64,000 nucleotides of DNA from Texcoconibacillus texcoconensis (GCF_014202575.1 NZ_JACHHB010000009.1:1-64000), one strand, 5' to 3'; shown: positions 34,433 through 44,679, counted from the first letter of the stretch. A program made the numbers and translations. The notes: a model not told the origin generated them from the letters alone.

Positions 34433-35239
34433 TTACTTATTTGTGACCATTTTGAAGATAATATTTGCCGTCTCTTCAACAGCTTTATGTGAAACGTCAA
34501 TGACTTCACAACCAATCCGGTCGACCACTGACTGAGAATAATTTAACTCTTCATGGATTCGTTTCATGTTTGCGTAGTTTGCCTCTTCCTTTAAACCAAG
34601 AGACCGAAGTCTTTCAGAACGGATATCATTTAATTTCTCAGGCTCAATCGTTAAACCGAAACACTTTTCAGGAGAAATCCTAAATAATTCTTCAGGCGGT
34701 TCAACTTCTGGGACAAGTGGAACATTCGCAACTTTGAGTCGTTTATGTGCCAAATATTGTGACAAGGGTGTTTTCGAGGTCCGAGACACCCCGACTAATA
34801 CGACATCAGCTCTCATAATGCCACGAGGGTCACGTCCATCATCATACTTTACAGCAAACTCAATCGCTTCAACTTTGCGAAAGTAGTCTTCGTCAAGTAA
34901 ATGAACTAAGCCTGGTTGTTGTTTCGGCTGTTCTTCCATACGATTCTCAAAAAGGTTGATCATTGGGCCTAGGATATCATAAATTTCAATCCCCTCAGTA
35001 TTTGCACGCATTAACATATAGTTTTTTACTTTAGGGATCACAAGGGTGAAAGCAATCATTCCGCCCGATTCTTTCGCTTGAGCAACCACTTCGTCAACTG
35101 TTCCTTCATCTTCAACATAGGGAACACGTCGAATATCCACATTTGTAGTGCTAAATTGACTAGCTGCTGCTTTGACGACAAGCTCAGCCGTTTCCCCAAC
35201 AGAATCTGAAACGACGTATACAACAGGGGTGTTATTCAT
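34433..35239 (-). CDS. ppsR: Pyruvate, phosphate dikinase regulatory protein (bifunctional kinase/pyrophosphorylase)
   Basis: A 268-residue DUF299-family protein (B. subtilis YqfL) that inactivates or reactivates PPDK or PEP synthase by ADP-dependent threonine phosphorylation and phosphate-dependent dephosphorylation. The P-loop-like sequence [10 protein letters not shown] near residue 149 is the family signature, and the N terminus reads [11 protein letters not shown]. No PPDK gene is in the window, so the target is not shown. The start follows GAGGAGG at 10 bases. It is 31 bases downstream of ccpN, the same arrangement in which B. subtilis YqfL modulates CcpN. Confidence 0.92.
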   Translation of the reverse strand: MNNTPVVYVVSDSVGETAELVVKAAASQFSTTNVDIRRVPYVEDEGTVDEVVAQAKESGGMIAFTLVIPKVKNYMLMRANTEGIEIYDILGPMINLFENRMEEQPKQQPGLVHLLDEDYFRKVEAIEFAVKYDDGRDPRGIMRADVVLVGVSRTSKTPLSQYLAHKRLKVANVPLVPEVEPPEELFRISPEKCFGLTIEPEKLNDIRSERLRSLGLKEEANYANMKRIHEELNYSQSVVDRIGCEVIDVSHKAVEETANIIFKMVTNK

Positions 35240-35270
35240 CTGACAGTGACCTCCTCACGGACTCTAAACG

Positions 35271-35924
35271 TTAGGTTATTTCTCCATTCGTTAAGTCAAC
35301 AAATGCTCGGGTAATATTCGTTTTCGTCAAGCGCCCGACTACTTCATAACGAATTTGCTCATCTTCTTCAACCTTTTTAACAACTGGAATACCGTCAATT
35401 TGCTTATCGATCAATTCTTTCGCCATTTCTAGCAAAAAATCCTCTTGTTCACAAATCGTAATATTAGGCATCCGGGTCATGATGATACTGACTGGAATGG
35501 ATTCTAACTCTTGTTTTCCTATACTTGCTCTTAGTAAGTCTTTTCGAGATAACACCCCGACGAGGTGTGAATTATGATCTACGACAAACAATGTTCCGAC
35601 ATCTTCTAAAAACATTGTCACGATCGCATCATAAACGGATGCAGACTCATTGACGACAACAGGGATTGATTGATAATCATGGACGGTCAGTTTTTTCATT
35701 CTCTCTGTCAACAACTGCAATCCTGTCTTGCCAGTGTAAAAGTAACCAACACGAGGTCGCGCTTCTAAAAAGCCAGCCATTGTTAATATGGCTAAATCAG
35801 GACGCAACGTCGCACGTGTAAGTGATAGCTCATCAGCAATTCGCTCTCCTGTAATCGGGCCACGCTCTTTTACAATTTTTAATATCTGTTCTTGCCTGTC
35901 ATTTAGTTCGATCGTTCTCACCAC
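35271..35924 (-). CDS. ccpN: CcpN-like repressor of gluconeogenic genes (HTH plus CBS pair)
   Basis: A 217-residue transcription factor. Residues 5-65 form a winged helix (ELNDRQEQILKIVKERGPIT, then LTRATLRPDLAILTM), and residues 75-217 hold two CBS domains that sense nucleotides. B. subtilis CcpN represses gapB and pckA during growth on glucose and is encoded next to ppsR, as here. The first of two adjacent GTG codons was chosen, 9 bases after AGAGG. That ribosome site lies in a perfect hairpin (35935-35952). Self-regulation is possible but not shown. Confidence 0.9.
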   Translation of the reverse strand: MVRTIELNDRQEQILKIVKERGPITGERIADELSLTRATLRPDLAILTMAGFLEARPRVGYFYTGKTGLQLLTERMKKLTVHDYQSIPVVVNESASVYDAIVTMFLEDVGTLFVVDHNSHLVGVLSRKDLLRASIGKQELESIPVSIIMTRMPNITICEQEDFLLEMAKELIDKQIDGIPVVKKVEEDEQIRYEVVGRLTKTNITRAFVDLTNGEIT

Positions 35925-35934
35925 CCTAAGAGGC

Positions 35935-35952
35935 CCTCTTCGATTGAAGAGG
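35935..35952 (-). promoter_or_regulatory. Hairpin covering the ccpN ribosome site
   Basis: CCTCTTC and GAAGAGG form a perfect 7-bp stem with a four-base loop in the mRNA. The 3' arm contains the only plausible Shine-Dalgarno sequence for ccpN, so translation may be dampened. Confidence 0.45.
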
Positions 35953-36052
35953 TGCTCAAATATACACTTCATTTAACATTGACTTTGAGCGATTCATTCC
36001 GTTTTATGAAAACAACTTCTTTCACTCATCTAAGCTTGAGAAACGATTGACG

Positions 36053-38137
36053 TTATGACGAGAATACGATCGCTTGAAAGTCTGCAAATGACGTGATCAA
36101 CGATGCACAGGATGTCATTTGCGCTAGGCGATTATCTCGCTGACGCTTTTCATCAGTCATGACCATAATATGATCAAAATAGTCATGGATCACTGGTGTT
36201 AACGATTCAAGTGCTGCAAATTCACCTTCTAAATCAGCATCCTCTTTTGCTTGACTTATGTCTTGTTCGACCTTCTGAACTTTTTCATGTAATACATGTT
36301 CTTGTTCTTCAGTAAATAATGATGAATCGACATCTACTAGATGAGACGACTTTTTCGAAATGTTTGTTACACGGCTAAATGCCTCAACAGTTGATTTAAA
36401 TTGTTCCTCTTCTACACGTTTTTGTAAAAATTCTGCTTTTTCAATGACACGGTCAATACGACCGATTGGACCATTGAGAACTGCACTAATCAAATCATAT
36501 CGAACGCCGCGCTCTTGTAGAACGTTTTTCACTCTTTGCTTAATAAATTCATTAACCGTTTCAGCAACTTCTTCTCGCTCTTGTTTTAATAATTGACGAG
36601 ATGCTAATTGCTCTAAAATATCATTTGTCACGTCACGAACATCAATCTGCCAAGACTGTTCTAATAAGATTTGGACAACGCCTGCGGTTTGTCTACGCAA
36701 ACCGTGCGGATCTTGTGAACCTGTTGGAACAACACCGATACCAAAGCTTGCAATGACCGTATCCAATTTATCAGCAACACTCAACACTGCACCAATTGTG
36801 CTTTTCGGTACAGGGTCTTTCGCCTGCTTTGGAGAATAATGTTCAACGATGGCTTTTGCAACTTCAGGTGCCTCTCCTGCTTTGAGCGCATATTCCTCAC
36901 CCATTCGACCTTCGAGTTCAGTAAATTCATCAACCATATTTGTGACAAGGTCAAATTTCGATAAATGGGCAGCGCGTTCTAAATGTTGCTTTTCTTCACT
37001 AGACAATTGTAAGCGATCTGCTAATTGTTCAGAAATTGTCCGTAAACGACGTACTTTATCACCTAACGTACCTAATTCTTCATGATATACAATCGACTCT
37101 AATCGATTCACTGCGTCATCTGGACGAATTTTCAAATCTTCATTATAGAAAAATTCTGCATCAGCCAAACGAGCACGTAATACTTTCTCATTACCTTTTT
37201 GGACATTTTCTAAATGTCGGTGATCGCCATTTCTTACCGTAATAAAGTACGGAAGAAGGTCACCATTGTCATCGTGAACAGGAAAGTAGCGTTGGTGTTC
37301 CTTCATTGATGTCACTAATACGTCATCTGGGACACGTAAGAAAGATTCATCAAAATGACCATATAGCGCCGTAGGATACTCAACGAGTTGATTGACTTCA
37401 TTTAACAACCCTTCATCAATTGGTACGTACCACCCTTCACGTGACGCGATTTCTCCAACCTGTTGACGAATCGCTTCTTTTCGTTCATTCGGTTCAGGTA
37501 TGACAAACTCTTGAAGAAGTTTCGTTTCGTACTCATCGGCGTGACCAATCTCACTCGGTCCACCTAAGAAACGGTGACCACGCGTCACATTGCTAGCAGA
37601 AATATCAGTAATCTCCATAGGGATCACTTCTTCACCATACAAACTAACGAGCCAATGGATCGGTCGTACATACCGTAGGTCATATGCATTCCATTTCATA
37701 TTTTTAGGAAACGTTAATTGTTCAACGACTGATTTTAATCCTGAAAGTAACGCGCTCGTCTCTTTCCCTTTAAAATCTTTCGTAACAAAAACGTAAGATT
37801 CTCCTTTGACTTCTTTAAAATATAGTTCGTCAACGGACACACCTTGTCCTTTAGCAAACCCTTGTGCGGCTTTCGTCCACTCCCCGTTTTCATCTTGGGC
37901 GATTTTCTTCGCAGGACCTCTCGCCTCTTCTTGTAAATCCTCTTGGTATTCTGCAACTTCAAGAACTTTCACAGCTAATCTACGTGGTGTCGCATACTTC
38001 TCCACATCACCATAGCTAATCCGATGTTCTCCTAACCAAGTCGTTACTCGATCTGCCAGTTGATGCATTGCGTCATCGACAAAACGTGCCGGCATTTCTT
38101 CTAGACCAATTTCTAATAAAAAGGATCGGTTACTCAT
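36053..38137 (-). CDS. glyS: Glycyl-tRNA synthetase beta subunit
   Basis: The tRNA-recognising subunit of the alpha2-beta2 glycyl-tRNA synthetase. The 694-residue protein starts with [18 protein letters not shown]. It has an HD-like central domain ([16 protein letters not shown]), the conserved [14 protein letters not shown], and a C-terminal anticodon-binding domain (about 585-694). The ATG has AAAGGAGGG at 9 bases and overlaps the last eight bases of glyQ, so the subunits are coupled for equal synthesis. The operon is under the glycine T-box at 39.1-39.3 kb. Confidence 0.97.
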   Translation of the reverse strand: MSNRSFLLEIGLEEMPARFVDDAMHQLADRVTTWLGEHRISYGDVEKYATPRRLAVKVLEVAEYQEDLQEEARGPAKKIAQDENGEWTKAAQGFAKGQGVSVDELYFKEVKGESYVFVTKDFKGKETSALLSGLKSVVEQLTFPKNMKWNAYDLRYVRPIHWLVSLYGEEVIPMEITDISASNVTRGHRFLGGPSEIGHADEYETKLLQEFVIPEPNERKEAIRQQVGEIASREGWYVPIDEGLLNEVNQLVEYPTALYGHFDESFLRVPDDVLVTSMKEHQRYFPVHDDNGDLLPYFITVRNGDHRHLENVQKGNEKVLRARLADAEFFYNEDLKIRPDDAVNRLESIVYHEELGTLGDKVRRLRTISEQLADRLQLSSEEKQHLERAAHLSKFDLVTNMVDEFTELEGRMGEEYALKAGEAPEVAKAIVEHYSPKQAKDPVPKSTIGAVLSVADKLDTVIASFGIGVVPTGSQDPHGLRRQTAGVVQILLEQSWQIDVRDVTNDILEQLASRQLLKQEREEVAETVNEFIKQRVKNVLQERGVRYDLISAVLNGPIGRIDRVIEKAEFLQKRVEEEQFKSTVEAFSRVTNISKKSSHLVDVDSSLFTEEQEHVLHEKVQKVEQDISQAKEDADLEGEFAALESLTPVIHDYFDHIMVMTDEKRQRDNRLAQMTSCASLITSFADFQAIVFSS

Positions 38138-39020
38138 CGGAAGATCCCTCCTTTTGTTTCAGCAGCGGAAAGCCGAGGCGCTCTCGCTCTTCATAATAAA
38201 GTTTTGCACATTTTCTCGCCATATTTCGAACACGTCCGATATAACCTGTTCTTTCAGTAACCGAGATCGCTCCTCTTGCATCTAACAAGTTAAATACATG
38301 TGAACATTTTAAAACATAATCATAGGCAGGAATAACTAACCCTTCATCTAATGACCGGTTCGCCTCTTCTTCGTATGTTGAAAATAAGTGGAACAACATT
38401 GAACTGTCCGATACTTCAAACGTATATTTTGACTGCTCATATTCGTTTTGCGTAAAGATATCACCATATGTGAATCCATCCACCCATTCAAGGTCAAAAA
38501 CGTTCTCCTTATCTTGAATATAGGACGCAAGGCGTTCGATGCCGTATGTAATCTCTACAGATACTGGCGAGGCATCAAGCCCACCGACTTGTTGAAAGTA
38601 CGTAAATTGCGTAATTTCCATACCATCGAGCCATACTTCCCATCCAAGTCCCCACGCAGCAAGCGTTGGCGCTTCCCAATTATCTTCAACGAAGCGAATA
38701 TCATGCTTTTCTGGATCGATACCGAGCCTTTTCAAACTTTCTAAATAAAGATCTTGAATGTCTACTGGAGACGGCTTCATAATTACTTGAAATTGGTGGT
38801 GTTGGTATAGACGGTTCGGGTTTTCTCCATACCTACCATCTGCTGGACGTCTTGAAGGTTCCACATAAGCGACATCCCATGGCTCTGGACCAATACTCTT
38901 TAAAAATGTCATCGGGTTCATCGTCCCGGCACCTTTTTCGACATCGTAAGGTTGCATCACAATACATTTTTGTTCTGCCCAAAACGATTGAAGTGTTAAG
39001 ATCATATCTTGAACATTCAT
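38130..39020 (-). CDS. glyQ: Glycyl-tRNA synthetase alpha subunit
   Basis: Catalytic class II subunit that activates glycine. The 296-residue protein shows [17 protein letters not shown] at the N terminus (the class II aspartate-tRNA-like core), [17 protein letters not shown] near residue 55 (motif 2), and [20 protein letters not shown] near 165 (motif 3). The start follows AGGAGG at 7 bases. It is the first gene downstream of the T-box leader and overlaps glyS. B. subtilis has the same arrangement. Confidence 0.97.
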   Translation of the reverse strand: MNVQDMILTLQSFWAEQKCIVMQPYDVEKGAGTMNPMTFLKSIGPEPWDVAYVEPSRRPADGRYGENPNRLYQHHQFQVIMKPSPVDIQDLYLESLKRLGIDPEKHDIRFVEDNWEAPTLAAWGLGWEVWLDGMEITQFTYFQQVGGLDASPVSVEITYGIERLASYIQDKENVFDLEWVDGFTYGDIFTQNEYEQSKYTFEVSDSSMLFHLFSTYEEEANRSLDEGLVIPAYDYVLKCSHVFNLLDARGAISVTERTGYIGRVRNMARKCAKLYYEERERLGFPLLKQKEGSSDE

Positions 39021-39082
39021 ATCTTTGCCTCCTGCTCTTTACTTGTTAACTCAATCAGGTTTAGTTTATGTCTTTCTACACA

Positions 39083-39322
39083 AAAAAACTCCCGCCTTCT
39101 ATGCCTATTCAATAGACATAGGGACGAGAGGATTTCCCGCGGTTCCACCCTATTTGTTTCTCACTATTGAGAAACCTCTTTTCAAGGTGTGCTCAGGACT
39201 GCCTTCCTTACCTTCTGTATCCCTAGCTTCCACTATCCTAGGTTCGCTTTCTAACCAATGACTGTTATACAGAGCGGGTAAGTACTACTTTCCATCAATG
39301 CACCGACATATACATTTTTGTA
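39083..39322 (-). promoter_or_regulatory. Glycine T-box riboswitch
   Basis: The conserved T-box AGGGTGGAACCGCGG is at 39137-39151 (minus strand). The distal terminator pairs CCTATGTC-type arms around 39095-39132 and ends in seven T residues at 39083-39089. Stem I shows GAAAGTAGTAC and the paired CTTACC/GGTAAG and CTGTAT/ATACAG arms. The probable specifier GGC (39203-39201) would pair with uncharged glycyl-tRNA. Binding of uncharged tRNA permits transcription of glyQS. Confidence 0.95.
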
Positions 39323-39328
39323 CATGCA

Positions 39329-39357
39329 ATATTACTGAAAAAATAAACATATGTCAA
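39329..39357 (-). promoter_or_regulatory. Sigma-A promoter of the glyQS T-box transcript
   Basis: A consensus TTGACA (39352-39357), a 17-base spacer and a -10 TAATAT (39329-39334). The -35 lies two bases beyond the recO stop codon. Confidence 0.85.
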
Positions 39358-39358
39358 C

Positions 39359-40114
39359 TTAAGTACCATCAAAATCCATACGTTCCATTTGTTCTAAGAA
39401 TCTCTTGGACTTCAAGTTTAGACCTACATAGGCATCATAGTAATCGTTTAACACATGGCGCAATTGCTTTTTTGTTCTTTCCTTTAATGATACTTCACCA
39501 ATTCTCTGTAAATCGAGATGGAGAAAACCTCTCAAAAGTTTGATTACAGCTTGATCGACATCATAACGATAAGGGTCTGATGTTTTACAAACTTCACAAA
39601 GTACACCACCTTGTTGCAAAGAAAAAGAAAATTGCGATGTCGTTTCACCGCACCCGACACAACCATTTAACCGTGGTGCCACGCCTGCTTGCGTTAACAT
39701 TTTTGTCTCGTAAATACGAAGAAGAACTTCAGGGTCAACACCTTCGTTTAACCGTTGCAACATTTGATAAACGAGTTCAAATAAATAAGGGTTTCGTACA
39801 CGTTCATCCGTAAGTCGATCAAGCATCTCCACGACATAAGCTGCATAGGACGTAAGCATTAAGTCGTTTTTAATATCACGAAATAAATCAATAACATCTC
39901 CTTGATTTAATGTCCCTAACCCTGAACTTGGCCGATATACAAATTGACCGTAAACAAACAATTGAGAAGCAGAGGCGAAACGACTTTTCGGTCGCTTCGC
40001 CCCTTGCGCCATCATTGCCACTTTGCCATTCTCTCTTGTAATTAGCGTAACGATTTTGTTCGTTTCGCCATAATCTTGGGTTCTAATCACAATACCTTCA
40101 ACTTTTTGCAGCAT
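39359..40114 (-). CDS. recO: DNA repair protein RecO
   Basis: Loads RecA at gaps with RecF and RecR during recombinational repair. The 251-residue protein has an N-terminal OB fold (QKVEGIVIRTQDYGETNKIV), a helical core and a zinc-binding cluster with two CxxC pairs (GCVGCGE and LCEVCK) at about residues 149-177. The start was placed at MLQKVEG after GGTGA at 5 bases. It follows the tiny yqzL gene by 41 bases. The stop abuts the glyQS promoter. Confidence 0.94.
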   Translation of the reverse strand: MLQKVEGIVIRTQDYGETNKIVTLITRENGKVAMMAQGAKRPKSRFASASQLFVYGQFVYRPSSGLGTLNQGDVIDLFRDIKNDLMLTSYAAYVVEMLDRLTDERVRNPYLFELVYQMLQRLNEGVDPEVLLRIYETKMLTQAGVAPRLNGCVGCGETTSQFSFSLQQGGVLCEVCKTSDPYRYDVDQAVIKLLRGFLHLDLQRIGEVSLKERTKKQLRHVLNDYYDAYVGLNLKSKRFLEQMERMDFDGT

Positions 40115-40155
40115 GCATTTCACCGCCATCAGTTACGGTGAATTGAGAACAACCT

Positions 40156-40296
40156 TTAGTACGAAGAAGAATCAACCGTCTCTTCTTCATTTTGCCCTTC
40201 TTCCTCTTCCGATAAAGAATTTTCCAACTCTTTATATACTAAATACGAGTCGATATCGCCAGTTATGGAGAAAACCTTCCAAGAAAAGTCGATCAT
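40156..40296 (-). CDS. yqzL: YqzL-like small protein
   Basis: A 46-residue ORF, too short for most ORF lists, beginning MIDFSWKVFSITGDIDSYLV and ending in an acidic tail. The opening matches the conserved DF-WKVF--TG-ID-YL pattern of the Bacillus YqzL family, and the location between era and recO is the same. AAGGTGG is 7 bases upstream of the ATG. The role is unknown. It is probably cotranscribed with recO. Confidence 0.88.
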   Translation of the reverse strand: MIDFSWKVFSITGDIDSYLVYKELENSLSEEEEGQNEEETVDSSSY

Positions 40297-40447
40297 GACA
40301 ATTCCACCTTCCCTCCGACGTTTTTTATCTTTGGCGTACTATTAGGTTGACCCTATTCACCATTATCATGTTATGGAATAATTGTAAATTAAAAAGGTCG
40401 ATTTTTCTGTATAATGCATCTTACTTTTATGATAGCGCTCTTTCCAC

Positions 40448-40480
40448 AAAAAAACAATCGCCCTTATGAGACGATTGTTT
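40448..40480 (-). terminator. Rho-independent terminator of era
   Basis: AAACAATCG and CGATTGTTT form a perfect 9-bp stem continuing into a T tract on the minus strand, 15 bases after the era stop. Confidence 0.9.
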
Positions 40481-40495
40481 TACGATTATGTTACG

Positions 40496-41410
40496 TTAAT
40501 ACTCATCATCACGGTAGCCAAATTCTTTTAACACACGTCCACGATTTCGCCAATCTTTTTCAACTTTCACCCAAAGCTCCAAAAAAACGCGTGAACCTAA
40601 AAGGGCTTCAATATCTTCACGAGCTCGTCGTCCAATTTCTTTTAACATCGACCCTTGTTTTCCGATAATAATCCCTTTTTGTGAATTTCTTTCTACAACG
40701 ATGACTGCATCGACTAGGACCGTTTCTCCATCATCGCTTGTACGCACGTTTTCTATATCAACAGCGATCGCATGTGGAATTTCTTCTCTCGTCAAATGAA
40801 GGACTTTTTCACGAATCATTTCACTGAAAATAAACCGTTCTGGATGGTCTGTTACTTGATCTTCTGGATAAAATTGCGGTCCTTCTGGTAAATAACGGAA
40901 AACTTCGTTCATTAAGGTGTCGACATTATTTCCTTCTAAAGCAGAAATTGGCACAACTTCCGCAAATGAATACTTCTCGCGGTAAGTATCGATAAATGGC
41001 AACAATTCATCCGGGTGAACTTGGTCAATTTTATTTACGACGAGAAAAACAGGTGTATTAGTATTTTTTAAACGCTCGATGATAAACTCATCACCTCGGC
41101 CTATTCCTTCACGAGCGTCGACGACAAACAAAATCACATCCACTTCGCTAAATGTATTTTGCGCCACACGCATCATAAAATTACCGAGCTTATGTTTTGG
41201 TTTATGGATGCCCGGGGTATCGATAAAAATCGCTTGGCCTCTCTTTTCAGTATACACGCCTTGCACTTTATTACGTGTTGTCTGTGGTTTATCACTCATA
41301 ATCGCGATTTTTTGGCCTAATACGTGGTTTAAGAGCGTCGATTTACCAACATTTGGCCTTCCTATTAAAGCCGCAAATCCAGAATGGAAAGTCTCTTGTT
41401 TATCAGCCAC
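40496..41410 (-). CDS. era: GTPase Era
   Basis: Essential GTPase that binds the 3' end of 16S rRNA during 30S maturation. The 304-residue protein has G1 GRPNVGKST near residue 18, G3 DTPGIHK near 64, G4 NKID near 125, and SALEG (G5), followed by the KH domain with [15 protein letters not shown] near 232. A GTG start, with AGGTGA 5-6 bases upstream, gives MADKQETF; another GTG three codons earlier is less likely. The start region overlaps a 29-codon ORF that appears to be a cdd remnant. The cdd gene is otherwise absent. Confidence 0.96.
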   Translation of the reverse strand: MADKQETFHSGFAALIGRPNVGKSTLLNHVLGQKIAIMSDKPQTTRNKVQGVYTEKRGQAIFIDTPGIHKPKHKLGNFMMRVAQNTFSEVDVILFVVDAREGIGRGDEFIIERLKNTNTPVFLVVNKIDQVHPDELLPFIDTYREKYSFAEVVPISALEGNNVDTLMNEVFRYLPEGPQFYPEDQVTDHPERFIFSEMIREKVLHLTREEIPHAIAVDIENVRTSDDGETVLVDAVIVVERNSQKGIIIGKQGSMLKEIGRRAREDIEALLGSRVFLELWVKVEKDWRNRGRVLKEFGYRDDEY

Positions 41411-41492
41411 GGAGATCACCTACCGAAAATGCGCAAGAAAACCGCACTAAAATTGATTTTTCTTCTTCAACTATAAATTCTTTGGACTTCAT
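41403..41492 (-). pseudogene. Probable N-terminal remnant of cytidine deaminase (cdd) overlapping era
   Basis: A 29-codon ORF (MKSKEFIVEEEKSILVRF at its start, AFSVGDLRG at its end) has a very good ribosome site (AAAGGAG, 6 bases). It aligns without gaps to the first residues of B. subtilis Cdd (E5, I7, E9, K12 in common), and its AFSVG resembles the Cdd KFQVG. In B. subtilis cdd lies exactly here, between dgkA and era. The catalytic HxE and PCxxC parts are gone. The ORF now ends 8 bases inside era and may couple translation. Confidence 0.5.
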
Positions 41493-41562
41493 GTTTTTCT
41501 CCTTTTTTACATTGATCTACTTTATATTGTTATAAAAACCTTAACTGACCTATTTACGATCA

Positions 41563-41952
41563 CTAATAGAATAAGGTAATTACCCTTGGAATAAAAATAA
41601 TTACTCCAACGATAACAGCAAGTGTTGCAACCGTGAGTACTGCTCCCGCTGCAACATCTTTGGCCTGCCCTGCTAACTCATTTTTTTCCGGCGAGACAAG
41701 GTCAACAACACGTTCAATCACTGTATTGATCATTTCTAACGTAATAACCATGCCAATAACAAAAAGAAGCAATAACCACTCAACGGTGCTCACATTTAAT
41801 AACCAAGCAGCGATCAATACCAAAATTGCTGCGCCAGTGTGAATTCGAATATTACGTTCTGTCGTCCAAGCATGATACAAACCTCGTCCAGCGTACCGAA
41901 AACTATTTAATAGCCGATTCCACGGGCTTTTTGGGCTATTTTTGTAATCCAT
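41563..41952 (-). CDS. dgkA: Undecaprenol/diacylglycerol kinase DgkA
   Basis: A 129-residue membrane kinase with three helices. In Bacillus this family phosphorylates undecaprenol, replenishing the lipid carrier for cell-wall synthesis. The motif ITLEMINTVIERVVDLV near residues 70-86, followed by AGQAKDVAAGAVL, is the family signature, with the catalytic Glu and metal-binding residues present. The start overlaps ybeY by 17 bases and has no clear ribosome site, pointing to translational coupling. In the equivalent B. subtilis cluster cdd follows; here only a remnant is seen. Confidence 0.9.
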   Translation of the reverse strand: MDYKNSPKSPWNRLLNSFRYAGRGLYHAWTTERNIRIHTGAAILVLIAAWLLNVSTVEWLLLLFVIGMVITLEMINTVIERVVDLVSPEKNELAGQAKDVAAGAVLTVATLAVIVGVIIFIPRVITLFY

Positions 41953-42403
41953 GTTCGTTTAGAATCGTCTCTTGTTTCGCAAACATTTCTCGTTTGTTCT
42001 CATCAGTATCATGGTCATAACCTAGTAAATGAAGAAAGCCGTGAACCGCGAGAAAACCTAATTCTCGCGAAAAGGTATGACCGTATTCTTTTGCTTGCTC
42101 GTGTGCCCGCGGGACTGAAATAACAATATCACCTAACAATTCAGGAACGTGATCAGCTCCAATCACTGTTTCTTCTTCACCTTCATTTAATGCAAAAGAT
42201 AAAACATCTGTCGGTTTATCTTTCTCTCTGTATTCATTATTTAGAGAGTGAATCGTTTCATCATCAACGAATGAAACAGATACCTCACTATCTTCTGCCA
42301 CTTCTTCGACTTTCCCAGCGGTCTTAAGTAACTGTTGTACGAGATCTTTTTGTTCGTCTGTAAGGTAACCATTTTCATCTAAAAGGTCAATTTGAAGTGT
42401 CAT
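41936..42403 (-). CDS. ybeY: Endoribonuclease YbeY (16S rRNA maturation)
   Basis: A 155-residue zinc-dependent RNase involved in 16S rRNA 3'-end processing and ribosome quality control. The metal motif HGFLHLLGYDH (HxxxHxxxxxH) lies near residue 120, and RELGFLAVHG leads into it. The ATG follows AAGGTGA at 7 bases and overlaps the pgpH stop by 17 bases; its own end overlaps dgkA by 17 bases. The adjacency to phoH, pgpH and era is conserved widely in Firmicutes. Confidence 0.95.
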   Translation of the reverse strand: MTLQIDLLDENGYLTDEQKDLVQQLLKTAGKVEEVAEDSEVSVSFVDDETIHSLNNEYREKDKPTDVLSFALNEGEEETVIGADHVPELLGDIVISVPRAHEQAKEYGHTFSRELGFLAVHGFLHLLGYDHDTDENKREMFAKQETILNEHGLQK

Positions 42404-44624
42404 TAGAATTCACCTTCTCTTTCATCGCTTTAATATTCTCATCGTCTGGGTATTCAATACGTGAATGAAATGTTCCTTTGAGCGTTTCCATCATCGATTT
42501 CGAAACACTATGGAGCTGTTTCAACGTCAAGTCACATTCATCAAACTGTCCATCTTCTAAGCGCTCATTGATAATTTTTTTGATTAAACCTTCAATTTTA
42601 TCAGGTGTAGGTTTTGACATTGATCTAACAGCAGCTTCAACACAATCAGCAATACCTACAATTGCCGCTTCTTGAGACTGCGCCTTTGGACCTGGATAAC
42701 GAAATTCTGATTCAGGTATGTTTTGGTCACTTTCTTTGGCTGCTTTATGATAAAAAAACTTTAATAATGTTGTTCCATGGTGTTGTTCGGCTATATCAAT
42801 AATTTCTCTCGGCATTCTATTTTCCCTTAATTCATCAGCGCCGTCATAAGGGTGACTAATAATGATCGTGCGACTAAGTTGTGGTGATATTTTATCGTGC
42901 GGGTTGTCAATCTTCATTTGATTCTCAATAAAGAAATGCGGCCGTTTCGTTTTCCCTAAGTCATGGTAATAAGCCCCAACACGAGCCAGTAAACCATTCG
43001 CACCAATCGATTCGCATGCAGCTTCCGATAAATTAGCGACGATCACGCTATGGTGATATGTCCCTGGTGCTTCTAACAAAATTTTTCGTAATAACGGATG
43101 ATTCGGATTCGATAATTCGATTAGCTTTGTCGAAGATAAAATACCAAAACCAGCTTCAAAAAAGGGTAATAAACCTAGTGTTAATACTGCAGCTAAAAAG
43201 CCAGATGCAGCAGAAAAACCAAGGTTCGATCCTATCTCAACCCACGTATATTGGCCGTTTTTCAACATCAACAAACTCGTCGTCGCAAGCATGTTCACAA
43301 GAGCCACAAAAAGTCCTGCTTGAAGAACACGAACCGTCCGATTAGAACGACTCATAAAAAATACGCTACTAGCACTACTGAAAAAAACGTAAAATATATG
43401 AGTATAATCAACAAACGCTGCAGCCTTGGCATTAAATATAACCCCTGCAATGAGCGCAAACAAAAAGCTTGAAAATAATGCTATCCTAGCATGTAAAAGA
43501 ATCGTTATTAACATTGAACCTAATGCAACAGGTACCATCAATGTCATACCATGAAGGTCCGTTACATGGGCATAGCTAACGATTTTCATCGTTAATAACG
43601 TAACAGTAAAAATTAATACGTACATTAACAAGTGTGTATTGTTATCGCGGAGGGTTGTATTAGCCTGTCCTAAATAATACGCTACTAAGCCTGTGATTAA
43701 TACAACAAGAAGCGCTAAGCCGATATACGGATAGGTAAACGAAGCATCATCTAATAATCCGACAAGTGAGAGTTGGTGATAAACTTCACTTGTAATCAGA
43801 TCACCTTCTTCGACAATCAATTGTCCTTCACGAATAACAACAGGGTCGATAGCTTCTACAGCCTGTTCACGCGCTCGTTCTGTTCCTTCTTCATCATAAA
43901 TATGATTGGCGGTAATTGCAAAGCGCGCCAGTTCATTCATCGCATCATAGAGTCGGGGACTTATTGTTGAAATAACGATTTTATCTTCTACTCTACCCTT
44001 AGCATCGTCTACTTCTCCAATTTTAATTTCATCACTCATAACATCATGAATGGCGTTTGTCGTCGTTTCTTTAGCAAGCTCCAATTCTTTTTCACTGGCG
44101 TGGAGAAGCGCATCAAGTGTATCATCTGATAAGTCATCATTCGTTCTTGCTGATATCATCGATTGTAAACTTTCTCGCTTATCTTCACGCTCTATTGGTT
44201 CTGGACGGTCGTCTTTGGATAAGTCCTCGTCTTCATCTTCTAACTTTTCCTCAAACGACTCGATTTCCCTTTCGCGCTCAGCCGCTTCCTCTTGAATTTG
44301 ATCAACGAAAAGAAAGATTTCATTGATTTGATTCACTTGATTTTGTGCATAATTTTGCCGTGATGTGTATACTGGTTCGATAGATTCGGCTGCTTGTTGT
44401 TTTCGATGTTTTGTTTCTTCTTGATCCTCAATTGTTATTGGTGAACGGATACTTTGATCCGCCTGAGCCCCTAATTCGACATTTAGTGTCTCAGGAATCA
44501 CATTAGGTAACATCGAAGCATACATGACGACTGCTAATAATATGTATAGGAGTACACGAATGTGCCGTTGCTTTTTTAACCTTTTCCACCATTTTTGTCG
44601 ATCAATTGGTGAGTGTTGACTCAT
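42387..44624 (-). CDS. pgpH: 7TM-HD family c-di-AMP phosphodiesterase PgpH
   Basis: Membrane enzyme that hydrolyses c-di-AMP and so sets potassium and osmolyte balance and cell-wall robustness. The 745-residue protein has one N-terminal helix (about 24-42), an extracellular domain with a highly acidic insertion (about 110-180), seven membrane helices in the middle (about 295-485), and a cytosolic HD domain. There, HHSVIVANLSEAA near 537, VGAYYHDLGKTKRP near 563 and ISHPYDG near 602 supply the metal and nucleotide contacts. The start has GGGGAG at 8 bases. B. subtilis calls it yqfF. Confidence 0.94.
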   Translation of the reverse strand: MSQHSPIDRQKWWKRLKKQRHIRVLLYILLAVVMYASMLPNVIPETLNVELGAQADQSIRSPITIEDQEETKHRKQQAAESIEPVYTSRQNYAQNQVNQINEIFLFVDQIQEEAAEREREIESFEEKLEDEDEDLSKDDRPEPIEREDKRESLQSMISARTNDDLSDDTLDALLHASEKELELAKETTTNAIHDVMSDEIKIGEVDDAKGRVEDKIVISTISPRLYDAMNELARFAITANHIYDEEGTERAREQAVEAIDPVVIREGQLIVEEGDLITSEVYHQLSLVGLLDDASFTYPYIGLALLVVLITGLVAYYLGQANTTLRDNNTHLLMYVLIFTVTLLTMKIVSYAHVTDLHGMTLMVPVALGSMLITILLHARIALFSSFLFALIAGVIFNAKAAAFVDYTHIFYVFFSSASSVFFMSRSNRTVRVLQAGLFVALVNMLATTSLLMLKNGQYTWVEIGSNLGFSAASGFLAAVLTLGLLPFFEAGFGILSSTKLIELSNPNHPLLRKILLEAPGTYHHSVIVANLSEAACESIGANGLLARVGAYYHDLGKTKRPHFFIENQMKIDNPHDKISPQLSRTIIISHPYDGADELRENRMPREIIDIAEQHHGTTLLKFFYHKAAKESDQNIPESEFRYPGPKAQSQEAAIVGIADCVEAAVRSMSKPTPDKIEGLIKKIINERLEDGQFDECDLTLKQLHSVSKSMMETLKGTFHSRIEYPDDENIKAMKEKVNSNDTSN

Positions 44625-44679
44625 TAGAGACTCCCCTTATGCGAATCGTGTCCGCACTTTTATCAAATCGTAAGGAGGG

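Noticed and set aside
40396-40420. Plus-strand promoter with TATAAT near 40411
   Set aside because: It would read antisense into the era terminator, and no -35 at correct spacing supports it.
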